Shown: in pieces, positions 1 to 7,033 of the stretch
How the letters are laid out: every line of letters starts with the position of its first letter
How positions within the stretch are numbered: position 1 is the stretch's first letter
NCBI RefSeq assembly: GCF_030811455.1
Contig: NZ_JAUSQU010000001.1
Location: forward strand, 6,820,001-6,884,000
Direction of reading: 5' to 3'
Length of the DNA: 64,000 nucleotides
Source of the DNA: Streptosporangium lutulentum
Lineage (GTDB): Bacteria; Actinomycetota; Actinomycetes; Streptosporangiales; Streptosporangiaceae
The notes under the pieces: model-generated
The model's input: only the letters and a program-made list of their open reading frames with translations
Databases searched by the model: none
What the model was told of the DNA's origin: nothing
Position numbers and translations under genes: made by a program

Positions 1-227
1 TGGGTGGCCCCGCATGGGACGTCGAATGACTCGCTCTGGCCGGTGTGGACGTCGAGGCGCCGTAGTTCGATGGGGCGGATGCAGACGCCGTTGAGTTTGG
101 CGACCTCGATCGCCACATCCAGCGCCAGGGGCAGGGTGTCACGGACCAGGCGGGGAAGCGTGCGGTCGGAGGCGTCTGCCGGGATCTCGGCCGCGGGGGT
201 GGATGGGTGGGTGGGGATGTCGGTCAC
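1..227 (-). CDS. RepSA-like AICE replication initiator (partial, 5' end only)
   Basis: The minus-strand frame opens with GTG at 227 and runs off the window at base 1, giving about 75 N-terminal residues. It contains GVCIRPIELRRLDVHTGQSE followed by a DVPCGAT segment, which resembles the N-terminus of actinomycete RepSA-type initiators used by AICEs for rolling-circle replication after excision. The GTG overlaps the TGA of the upstream 64-aa gene, so translation is probably coupled. Its place downstream of the FtsK-type gene is the usual AICE order. The catalytic part lies outside the window and cannot be judged. Confidence 0.65.
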   Translation of the reverse strand, partial: MTDIPTHPSTPAAEIPADASDRTLPRLVRDTLPLALDVAIEVAKLNGVCIRPIELRRLDVHTGQSESFDVPCGAT

Positions 228-418
228 ATGGCCTCCTCTGCGGTGAGCACGTCGGCGGTGAATCGGTAGGAGGGGCTGTAGGGGTCGCGGCGGAGCCGGA
301 TGTTGACCAGGTTGGAGAGCACCAGCTCAAAGCGCGCCGGGGAGTCGGACAGGGTGTCGAGCAGGCGGAAGGGGATCGCGTCGATCTCGGCGAGGGTGCC
401 CTGAATGATGATCTTCAT
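224..418 (-). CDS. Small AICE protein, 64 aa
   Basis: A 64-residue protein beginning MKIIIQGTLAEIDAIPFRL. The start ATG overlaps the stop of the upstream FtsK-like gene (ATGA), and its own TGA overlaps the GTG of the RepSA-like gene. This tight packing inside the AICE operon is the main reason to call it real. A small protein between the TraB/FtsK and rep genes is common in AICEs, but I do not know its function. No membrane segment or metal motif is visible. Confidence 0.6.
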   Translation of the reverse strand: MKIIIQGTLAEIDAIPFRLLDTLSDSPARFELVLSNLVNIRLRRDPYSPSYRFTADVLTAEEAM

Positions 419-1863
419 CGGGCCACCTCACCCGTCAGCGGTAAGGGCAGGGTGTTCGCGGTGAAGGCGGCGGCCATGGCGCGGATGTCGGCGTCGGAGA
501 CGTAGCTGGCACGGGCGCGCATCGGCTCCGGCGAGGTCTCCAACCGGGCGTAGGCGATGCCCGCGCCGAGGTCCGGCTGAGGGGAGATCAGGTCGGCCAG
601 CGCTCCCCTATCGCGTGCGCCGTCGCCGAGGACCATGTCCACCTGTTCGGACTCATCCAGCCGTAGCGCGATCTTGTCGGGGAACAGGTTGCGGATGCTC
701 AGCACGTCTTTTCGCGGGTCCTGGAGAGCGGCCAGCACGCCGACCCCGACCGCGCGCCCTTGGGTGGTGAGCGTGGCCAACGCGGCCGAGATACGGACCT
801 TGAGGCCCTTGTCGGATTGGTAGGCGGTTAGGAACGCCACCTCGTCGACCACCACCAGGACGAACGGATCATCCACGGTGGGGATGTGGTTGCGTTGGAT
901 GCCGGCGAAGCGGCCCGCCCGCTCTTGCATGACCTTGACCGCGTCTTCCAGAAGGTCGGCGCAGGCGGCCGGATCGGCGGCGTAGCGGTCGAACAGGTCA
1001 CGGCCGAAGGACAGCTCCATCAGCTTGGGATCCAGTGCCCAGATCTGGACCAGGCCCGCGCGCATCGCAGGCAGCAGGCCCCGGATGGCCGACCAGATGA
1101 TTGAGCCCTTGCCCGCCCCGGTAGCCCCGGCGACCAGAACGTGCGTGCCGTGGACTTTGAGCCGCCACGGGGTGCCGTCCTCGCGCTTGCCGATCTCGAC
1201 CGGCCCGACCGAGGCCACCGCGGGAATCGGCAGGGCCGGTAAGGGGACGGCCAGCGGATCACGCCGGGGAAAGGCCAGCAGCAGGCGGCCCGGCCGAGCG
1301 ACGGTGACCCGGCAGGAGGTCGCGCCGAACCCGTGGGCGAGGTTCTCGATGCGGTCGGACCAGTCGGTGACTGATTGGCCGGTGAGCATCTTCACCGTGA
1401 CCAGGTCGGCCCAGGAGGTGCACCGGACACCGACGAGGTGGGGCAGGTAGTCGCGGCCCTTGAGGTGGCGGCCGAGGCCGGAGATGAACATCACCGGTTG
1501 CCAGTGCCGCCGGTAGATCCAGGTGAGCCGCCACCAGGCCAGCAGCCGCCAGCCGACCAGCCGCAGGAATGAGGGACGGTCGGCCACGCGCCAGGCGGTG
1601 AGGCCGACGAGCGCCAGGACGACCAGAGCCACGCCCCATTGCCAGCCGACCAGCCAGGCCAGCGCGCAGGGGGCGGCGATGGCGGCCGAGGCGATCGGGT
1701 GGCGCCAGAGTAGCCGTACGAGGCCGGCCAGCAGTCGCCAGGCGAAGATGACGATGGTGATGATCGCCGGGGTCTGGACCACGGCCGGGCGAAACACCAC
1801 AGCGGTGTCGGGGGTGGTGGAGACGAGGTGTTGCGCCTCGTCTCCAGGCAGTTTTTTGAACAT
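415..1863 (-). CDS. FtsK/SpoIIIE-type DNA translocase (TraB/TraSA-like conjugation protein)
   Basis: A 482-aa protein. Near residues 30-80 there are two hydrophobic segments (IITIVIFAWRLLAGLVRLLW and a following AIAAPCALAWLVGWQWGVA stretch). A P-loop HVLVAGATGAGKGS sits near residue 240 and a Walker B strand FVLVVVDEVAFL near 320. This arrangement is that of AICE/plasmid TraB (TraSA, SpdA) proteins, membrane-anchored FtsK-like hexamers that move double-stranded DNA between mycelia. It lies between the pra module and rep in one leftward operon, with a 4-bp overlap to the next gene. The minus-strand sequence AAGGAAGAAGG just upstream could serve as ribosome binding site. Confidence 0.85.
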   Translation of the reverse strand: MFKKLPGDEAQHLVSTTPDTAVVFRPAVVQTPAIITIVIFAWRLLAGLVRLLWRHPIASAAIAAPCALAWLVGWQWGVALVVLALVGLTAWRVADRPSFLRLVGWRLLAWWRLTWIYRRHWQPVMFISGLGRHLKGRDYLPHLVGVRCTSWADLVTVKMLTGQSVTDWSDRIENLAHGFGATSCRVTVARPGRLLLAFPRRDPLAVPLPALPIPAVASVGPVEIGKREDGTPWRLKVHGTHVLVAGATGAGKGSIIWSAIRGLLPAMRAGLVQIWALDPKLMELSFGRDLFDRYAADPAACADLLEDAVKVMQERAGRFAGIQRNHIPTVDDPFVLVVVDEVAFLTAYQSDKGLKVRISAALATLTTQGRAVGVGVLAALQDPRKDVLSIRNLFPDKIALRLDESEQVDMVLGDGARDRGALADLISPQPDLGAGIAYARLETSPEPMRARASYVSDADIRAMAAAFTANTLPLPLTGEVAR

Positions 1864-1950
1864 TAGGCTTGAGCCTTCTTCCTTGGATTTGCGTGTGAGG
1901 GAGAACTGAGGGGCCGCCGGAATGCCAGTTCCAGCGGCCCCGCTTGCTTG

Positions 1951-2235
1951 TCAGGCCGCTTTGCCCTGGTCGGGCTTGCTGGTCTGGGGCGAGGTAGTGA
2001 ACTTGCTCTCGACCGAGCGGGCAAACTGGTCGGCCTCGTGGGCGAGCTGGCGGGCGAAAGCGACATCGGAGGCGGTGACCAGGTCGCCGGCGGTGGTGGT
2101 GACCAGGACCGAGAGGGCGCCGAAATCGAGCGCCAGGACCGGGGTGCGTGACGGGTAGGGGTGGTTGGTGGCGCGGGCGCCACGGCCGGTGTTCAGGCTG
2201 ATGGTGCTGATGCGGTGGGTTCTACGACGCGTCAT
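1951..2235 (-). CDS. Small AICE protein, 94 aa
   Basis: Begins MTRRRTHRISTISLNTGRG; the ATG at 2235 overlaps the TAA of the pra-like gene (TAATG), implying coupling. The middle is hydrophobic (PVLALDFGALSVLVTTTAG) and the C-terminal part looks helical and charged (FARQLAHEADQFARSVES). Similar short proteins occur between pra and traB in AICEs, but I assign no function. An 87-bp gap follows before the FtsK-like gene. Confidence 0.6.
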   Translation of the reverse strand: MTRRRTHRISTISLNTGRGARATNHPYPSRTPVLALDFGALSVLVTTTAGDLVTASDVAFARQLAHEADQFARSVESKFTTSPQTSKPDQGKAA

Positions 2236-2666
2236 TAGGCGACGTCCTTTCCAGCGGTAGCGGGGGTCTTGGCAGGTGCGGCACCGGAGCCGGTGCGGGG
2301 GGCGCGCATCGCGCGGACCTTGATGGAGTAGGCCAGGCGTCCAGTGCCGTTGACGTAGGGGGTGACGGTGATGTGGTCGAACTCGACCGGGGTGAAGGGC
2401 AGGCCCGGCATCGGGGCCGGCGGCACCGGCTGAACCGGGGTGAGGATCTTGACGGCGACGGTTTTCTGTCCGGGCTTGACGGTGGGGTCGGCGTCCATGA
2501 CAGCGACCTGCCACATCGGCTCGCCGGTGGACTTGTCGCGGGACTGAACGAAGCGGCCGTTGGTGGAGGCGTCGAAGTCCTTGACCGGTTCGACTTCGCC
2601 GACGATGTAGCAGCCGTGGGGGAAGACCATGTCGAAGGTGACGGGGATGGGTCCTTGTAGAGCCAT
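2235..2666 (-). CDS. pra: Pra-like activator of AICE replication, integration and excision
   Basis: A 143-aa protein starting MALQGPIPVTFDMVFPHG, with EVEPVKDFDASTNGRFVQS and a WQVAVMDADP segment. This pattern is typical of proteins annotated as 'plasmid replication, integration and excision activator' (Pra of pSAM2-type elements). Pra is known to switch on rep, xis and int when the element mobilises. An AGAGGAG-type ribosome binding site lies 7 nt before ATG. It is the first gene after a promoter embedded in a double operator and lies directly downstream of the GntR regulator, matching KorSA-Pra control in pSAM2. The C-terminus is Ala/Pro-rich. Confidence 0.7.
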   Translation of the reverse strand: MALQGPIPVTFDMVFPHGCYIVGEVEPVKDFDASTNGRFVQSRDKSTGEPMWQVAVMDADPTVKPGQKTVAVKILTPVQPVPPAPMPGLPFTPVEFDHITVTPYVNGTGRLAYSIKVRAMRAPRTGSGAAPAKTPATAGKDVA

Positions 2667-2691
2667 GATGGCACTCCTCTTGTTGACTGAC

Positions 2692-2752
2692 AGGCACTTG
2701 ACCTATCAAGTGATTTGAGAATAAGAGAGCCCGCTTGATAGGTCAAGTGCCT
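2692..2752 (-). promoter_or_regulatory. pra promoter with a duplicated GntR operator
   Basis: A perfect 19-bp inverted repeat, AGGCACTTGACCTATCAAG at 2692-2710 and its complement at 2734-2752. Each arm is itself a small palindrome (CACTTGA-N4-TCAAGTG on the left; CTTGA-N4-TCAAG on the right). On the minus strand the right arm supplies a -35 TTGACC (2741-2746), followed after 17 bp by -10 TATTCT (2718-2723). Binding at either arm would cover the promoter or its start. The obvious ligand is the neighbouring GntR protein; this is inferred from position and symmetry. Confidence 0.75.
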
Positions 2753-2778
2753 AAGCGGACTCAGAGGGTGAGACTGAC

Positions 2779-3510
2779 CTAACCGATCGGATAGGCATCC
2801 TCCAACTCGTGGCGATCGGCCGGAAGCAGCACCTCGACGACGACCAGGGCGTGGCCGGCCGCATCGCGCACCGCCGCATAGACGCCCAGCAGCGGGACGT
2901 TCTTCGGCATGCCGAGCCGCTTGATCTCCTCGGGGGTAGGCATGCGCGCGGTGATCTGTTCCACGATGTGATCGAAGCGCACCCCCTTACGCGAGCGCAG
3001 ATGCTCCCCCAACCCCTCGGGCAGCGGTTCCGCGCTGGTCAGGTCGGTGCCCTCCGACAGCTCCAGCGGCAACCACACCGAAACGATCTCAGCCGGTTCG
3101 CCATCACGGCTGACCAGACGCCGGCGCAGGAATGCCTTGCTCTTCGGGGCGATGCCGAGGAGAGCGGCGATCCGGTTGGGTGCGGCCAGTGCCGCAGCTT
3201 CCAGTACCTCACCCGTAGAGCGGGTCTCGGCGCCGGTCAGGTATGCCTGTCCGGGGCGGGGTTGTTCCATCGTGGTCATCGCCGGGCGTCCGCGGACGAA
3301 GCGGCCCTTGCCCTGCTGGGAGTCGATCCAGCCTTGTTCGCGCAGTACGCGTAGTGCGGCGACCACGGTGGGCCGGGAGACGCCGAACTCGTTGATCAGC
3401 TGGTTCTCGCTGGGCAGGAGCGAGCCCGGAGGGTAGTCCCCCGACTCGATGCGCCGTTGAAGGGCCTGGACAAGCTGGGCATACTTCGGCGGCACGGACT
3501 CTAGTGACAT
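2779..3510 (-). CDS. GntR-family repressor with UTRA domain (KorSA-like)
   Basis: A 243-aa regulator. Residues 8-75 form a winged helix typical of GntR (QRRIESGDYPPGSLLPSE, then GVSRPTVVAALRVLREQGWI). Residues ~95-235 match the ligand-binding UTRA fold of the HutC subfamily (FLRRRLVSRDGEPAEIVSVW). In pSAM2, KorSA of this class represses pra and thereby keeps the element integrated. Here the gene is upstream of pra with the double operator between them, supporting the same role. What ligand it senses is not visible. Confidence 0.85.
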   Translation of the reverse strand: MSLESVPPKYAQLVQALQRRIESGDYPPGSLLPSENQLINEFGVSRPTVVAALRVLREQGWIDSQQGKGRFVRGRPAMTTMEQPRPGQAYLTGAETRSTGEVLEAAALAAPNRIAALLGIAPKSKAFLRRRLVSRDGEPAEIVSVWLPLELSEGTDLTSAEPLPEGLGEHLRSRKGVRFDHIVEQITARMPTPEEIKRLGMPKNVPLLGVYAAVRDAAGHALVVVEVLLPADRHELEDAYPIG

Positions 3511-3614
3511 TACGACCGTCCATCACCCGACAGGTTGTTTTACCAAGCTAGAGCGTAACTTGGCTTCCCCCACCTGTCACGCGACGCAGGACAGGAAGGC
3601 CATACAGAACAGAG

Positions 3615-3692
3615 CCCGGCAGGCAGCGAGCGGGAAGAAGGACGTATGGGTACGGGGGTGGGCCGCATACGTCGGCTCTGCTGCCTGCCGGG
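3615..3692. repeat. Nested inverted repeat between GntR gene and small AICE genes
   Basis: A 13-bp perfect inverted repeat (CCCGGCAGGCAGC, 3615-3627; complement 3680-3692) encloses an 8-bp one (GACGTATG 3641-3648; CATACGTC 3666-3673). It could be a terminator for the leftward small genes, an operator, or a structured replication or transfer site. No poly-T follows. The remaining bases from 3511 to 3771 carry no convincing gene. Confidence 0.6.
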
Positions 3693-3771
3693 AGGTGAAG
3701 AGCGTGACGAGGCAGAGGTAATGCTCCCTGGCGCCCCTCCGCGCCGGAGGACACCGCCTCGCCACGCCCGT

Positions 3772-4062
3772 CTATCGGCCGATGTAATCGGCCAAGACCT
3801 GAGCCGCGCCCGCCACGTCATTCACCGGGTGCCGCTTCTCGGCGGACTGCCAGGAGTAGAAGGTGCCGCCGTAGCCGACGAACACCCACACCGGCAGACC
3901 AACACCGGGCCGGGGAATCATCAGCGCGCTGTCGTTGTCACGCAGCTCAGCGCGCACCCCGAGCCGCACCAGCGCCTCCCGCAGCAAGGTGAGGGCGAGG
4001 GCGTCGTTTTGCTGCTGTTGCTCGTACAAGCGGGCTGCGGCGGCTTGCATGATCGGATTCAT
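3772..4062 (-). CDS. Hypothetical AICE protein, 96 aa
   Basis: I take ATG at 4062 (MNPIMQAAAARLYEQQQQND) as start because it overlaps the TGA of the upstream gene as ATGA; an in-frame ATG at 4107 would add 15 residues inside that gene. The protein has an N-terminal helix rich in Ala and Gln, then a compact part (PVWVFVGYGGTFYSWQSAEK) and an ADYIGR C-terminus. Similar short proteins accompany AICE regulatory genes. Function unknown. Confidence 0.55.
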   Translation of the reverse strand: MNPIMQAAAARLYEQQQQNDALALTLLREALVRLGVRAELRDNDSALMIPRPGVGLPVWVFVGYGGTFYSWQSAEKRHPVNDVAGAAQVLADYIGR

Positions 4063-4253
4063 CTCACGTTCCCTTCGGCCCGGCCGCTTGCGAGGCAGTC
4101 GAGACATTCCTGTTCTCCATACGTCTCGGGATCACTGCCGCTCTCGCCGAGGAAAAGGGCACGGCGCGAGCTGCGCAGCTTGGTTCCACGTCCCCGACAG
4201 GCAGGGCAGGGGCGTGTCTCGCTGGTCTCCTCTGGCCGGGTCACCGTCGCCAT
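4059..4253 (-). CDS. Small CxxC protein of the AICE
   Basis: About 64 residues from MATVTRPEETSETRPC, with CPACRGRG near residue 16 and CLDCLASGRAEG near the end. This pair of CxxC motifs could bind zinc, as in DnaJ-type zinc fingers. The start is uncertain: the GAGGAG lies immediately before ATG, which is closer than usual, and the frame is open upstream to 4334. Coupled by ATGA overlap to the following 96-aa gene. Its role is unknown. Confidence 0.5.
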   Translation of the reverse strand: MATVTRPEETSETRPCPACRGRGTKLRSSRRALFLGESGSDPETYGEQECLDCLASGRAEGNVR

Positions 4254-4411
4254 CTCCTCGAATGTGATCCGCGCTCCCTGCGGCGGAAGGCGGGCTGACG
4301 TACCGTGGTTGCTTGATGGCAAGTCCACCGGCAAACCACGAACGGCAGGACCCCCGAAAGGCCCCCCTCATTCCCCCCTCTTGAGCCCCCAGCCGGGAGG
4401 AAGGCCCCCAG

Positions 4412-5701
4412 ATGCCCGATAACATCCCCAACGTCCAACTCCGGGCGTGGCGGAACGAGCACTATCTGACGCGTGCCGATATGGCCGTCCGGGTCAACGC
4501 CACTGCGATTGGTATCGCCGAACGGCTGACATGCGACGAGGAGCGCATCAGGCGTTGGGAGGCGGGCGAGGTCTCCTGGCCGCACACGTCCTACCGGCTT
4601 GCGCTGATGCAGTTGACCGGCATGCAACCCGAAGCACTGGGATTTCGCCAAAACCGGCGTGGTCAGAGCCGCCTCATTGAGGCCACGGCGATGCCCATGG
4701 ACGCACTCCGGGCCGAGGCCGACCTGTACGGAACCATGGAACTCGCCCAGCAGCTCCAGGCGTCCGACGTCGGCAACGGAACGCTTGAAGCTCTCGCCGA
4801 GGCTGTCGATCTCCTCTGCCGCGCCTATCCCATCGTTTCGGCCGCCACGTTGCGCGACCGGACCCAGAAACGCCTGGCTCAGATCACTCGGCTGTTAGCC
4901 GGTCGAGTCACCCTCGACCAGCACCGCGAACTCCTGGTCATCACAGGCTGGCTGACCGCGCTACTGGGATGTGTCCATTACGACCTAGGCGAGCGCGAAG
5001 AGGCCGAGACCGCCCGCCGTGCAGCCTATGAGATGGGTCGCCAGGTCGGACACGGTGAACTCATGGGCTGGGCCTATGAGATGTCGGCGTGGTTCGCCCT
5101 GGTCGAAGGCCGCTACGAAGACGTGGTCGCCTCAGCCCGCATGGGCCAGGCCGCTGCCGGCCAGTCCAGCGCCATGGTCCAACTCACCCTGCAAGAGGCC
5201 CGCGGACTGGCCCGCATCGGCGACCGCCGCGAAGCCGACAAGGCCCTCAGTCGAGGAGCCGACATCCTCGCCAAGCTCCCGCTCCCTGGAAACCCTGACC
5301 ATCACTTCGTGTTCGACCACGCCAAGTGGGTCTTCTACGCCGCCACGGCATACACCTGGCTCGAAGACAACGACCGCGCCGAAGAACATGCCCTTGAGAC
5401 GATCCAAATGCACACCCGCCCCGACGGCACCTCCAACGCCCCCATGCGCGTCGCCGACGCTCACATAGACCTCGGCATCATCCATGCCCGACGCGGCGAT
5501 CTCGACGCCGCCGTAGAGCAGGGAATGACAGCGTTCGACATCGACCGCAAATCTCTCACCGACCTTGTCAACCGCGCCGCAGATCTGGACCGCGTCATCC
5601 GACAGCGCTACCGTCGCGAAGCTCTCGCTGAGGAGTTCCACGAACGTTATGTGACCGCCCGCCGCGCCCTAACCACTCGCCGTCCCGAGCTCCTTGGCTG
5701 A
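4412..5701 (+). CDS. XRE-family regulator with TPR-like domain
   Basis: A 429-aa protein. Residues ~20-70 form a helix-turn-helix (ADMAVRVNATAIGIAERLTC, then EERIRRWEAGEVSWP). The rest is helical and TPR-like, with a block AGRVTLDQHRELLVITGWLT and repeated A-x-E-x-A patterns. This is the common actinomycete XRE/TPR regulator type found beside AICEs and secondary-metabolism genes. It is transcribed divergently from the small AICE genes. Targets and ligand are unknown. Downstream to 6120 there is no credible gene. Confidence 0.8.
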   Translation: MPDNIPNVQLRAWRNEHYLTRADMAVRVNATAIGIAERLTCDEERIRRWEAGEVSWPHTSYRLALMQLTGMQPEALGFRQNRRGQSRLIEATAMPMDALRAEADLYGTMELAQQLQASDVGNGTLEALAEAVDLLCRAYPIVSAATLRDRTQKRLAQITRLLAGRVTLDQHRELLVITGWLTALLGCVHYDLGEREEAETARRAAYEMGRQVGHGELMGWAYEMSAWFALVEGRYEDVVASARMGQAAAGQSSAMVQLTLQEARGLARIGDRREADKALSRGADILAKLPLPGNPDHHFVFDHAKWVFYAATAYTWLEDNDRAEEHALETIQMHTRPDGTSNAPMRVADAHIDLGIIHARRGDLDAAVEQGMTAFDIDRKSLTDLVNRAADLDRVIRQRYRREALAEEFHERYVTARRALTTRRPELLG

Positions 5702-6120
5702 CCGCTTTAGAGCGACCACCAGCGGCACCTGCCAAACATGTCCCAGGACTGATATGCCAAGCGCATTCTGGAGCAGGACATAACAGCACATATCGCCAGA
5801 TGGGAACCTTCTCCACATCGCCAAGGCACATGCCGCCTGCGGTGTCCCACGCGTCGGGCGGTCGCTGGCCGTGCTGCGGCTCTTCGGCCGGCCAGCACTG
5901 CCCACGCACTCGGGAAGCCATGGAGTTTCCAAGGCATGCTGCAGATGCATCGGGGACAACAACGCCAAGTTGCCAAGACTTGCGCCGAAGAACATGACCA
6001 CAGCACAATCCAACATGAAGCTCTCCGCTAATGCGCCCAGAGCCGTAACAGCCGAGATTCGATTACTACGCAAGGCGTTTCTGAGGTCTAAGCAATCCAG
6101 CAATCAATGGGATGTGAGAG
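5702..6120. other. Non-coding spacer before the defence-like module
   Basis: About 420 bp in which I see no gene with family signature or ribosome binding site. Base composition falls here from the GC-rich AICE toward the AT-richer 6.1-9.4 kb block, so this spacer probably contains the junction of a transferred segment. No inverted terminal repeat was recognised. Confidence 0.4.
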
Positions 6121-7011
6121 TTGAACAAGTTTAACCCCTCATTAGAGGATACGCCATCCCTGTATCGTGCTGCTGACTCAGCATCAACTAGCGGCCAACG
6201 ACGGTTCCTCCATGCTACTAAAACTAGGTTGATCCTATTATCCTTAGCGGCAGCATCCGCGATAACTAGTTGGCGAGTTGGGGGCACTGAAGTATTAGCG
6301 TTAGTATCTGCAGTAGCATTCGCCGGAGCCCTTATCGCAGAAATATATCTCGCACTGACGAAGCCCGAGAAATTATGGTATGAAGGGCGAGCTGTTGCCG
6401 AGTCAGCGAAAACGCTAATGTGGCGTTTCATGGTAGGTGGTGCGGCGCTAGGAATAAAAGAGCCCAAGCTAGCTGCAGAAGACCATCTTCTAAGCAGATA
6501 CCGAGAGATTGCAAATGACCTGCCCGGCCTAGAGCTAATCCCTACCGTAGGACTATCGGATCAAATAACTGAATATATGCGCAAGGTTAGGGCCTTGCAC
6601 CTGAAAGAACGCATGCGATACTACATAAAAGGACGACTTGATAATCAGATAGATTGGTACGGCCAACGGTCCAGATGGAACCGCAAACATGCGACTATAT
6701 GGGTGACGTTATTGCTCATGCTAGAGCTAGCGGGACTAATCGCGGCGATCCTTAGAGCTACCGGAATGCTCCCGATCGATATCATGGGGATTCTCTCCGC
6801 GGTAGCTGCTGGCGGGATAGCGTGGGTGCAAGCGAAACAATATCAGGCACTTGCAGCAGCATACGCTGTTGCTTATCATGAGTTGGCCATCATCAAGACA
6901 GGCGCTTCAAAGGTTCTTTCTGAAGAGGCTTGGGCAACTTACGTGGCCGCAGCCGAAGATGCCATCTCGCGTGAGCATACTTTGTGGCGCGCATCGAGAC
7001 CCTTCGCCTAA
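6121..7011 (+). CDS. SLATT/DUF4231-type four-TM protein, candidate membrane effector
   Basis: A 296-aa protein starting at TTG 6121 behind a weak purine stretch. Two pairs of membrane helices are clear: LILLSLAAASAIT plus EVLALVSAVAFAGALIAEIY (residues ~35-80), and TIWVTLLLMLELAGLIAAIL plus GILSAVAAGGIAWVQAK (~195-240). The cytosolic segment LWYEGRAVAESAKTLMWRFM and the IDWYGQRSRWNRKHA segment are typical of DUF4231/SLATT proteins. SLATT domains are predicted pore-forming effectors associated with nucleotide-sensing defence systems. The gene faces the ATPase gene with only 22 bp between stops. It uses many AT-rich codons, unlike its neighbours, which suggests transfer. Confidence 0.75.
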   Translation: MNKFNPSLEDTPSLYRAADSASTSGQRRFLHATKTRLILLSLAAASAITSWRVGGTEVLALVSAVAFAGALIAEIYLALTKPEKLWYEGRAVAESAKTLMWRFMVGGAALGIKEPKLAAEDHLLSRYREIANDLPGLELIPTVGLSDQITEYMRKVRALHLKERMRYYIKGRLDNQIDWYGQRSRWNRKHATIWVTLLLMLELAGLIAAILRATGMLPIDIMGILSAVAAGGIAWVQAKQYQALAAAYAVAYHELAIIKTGASKVLSEEAWATYVAAAEDAISREHTLWRASRPFA

Positions 7012-7033
7012 AGCAAACGCACTGCGCCCTGAG

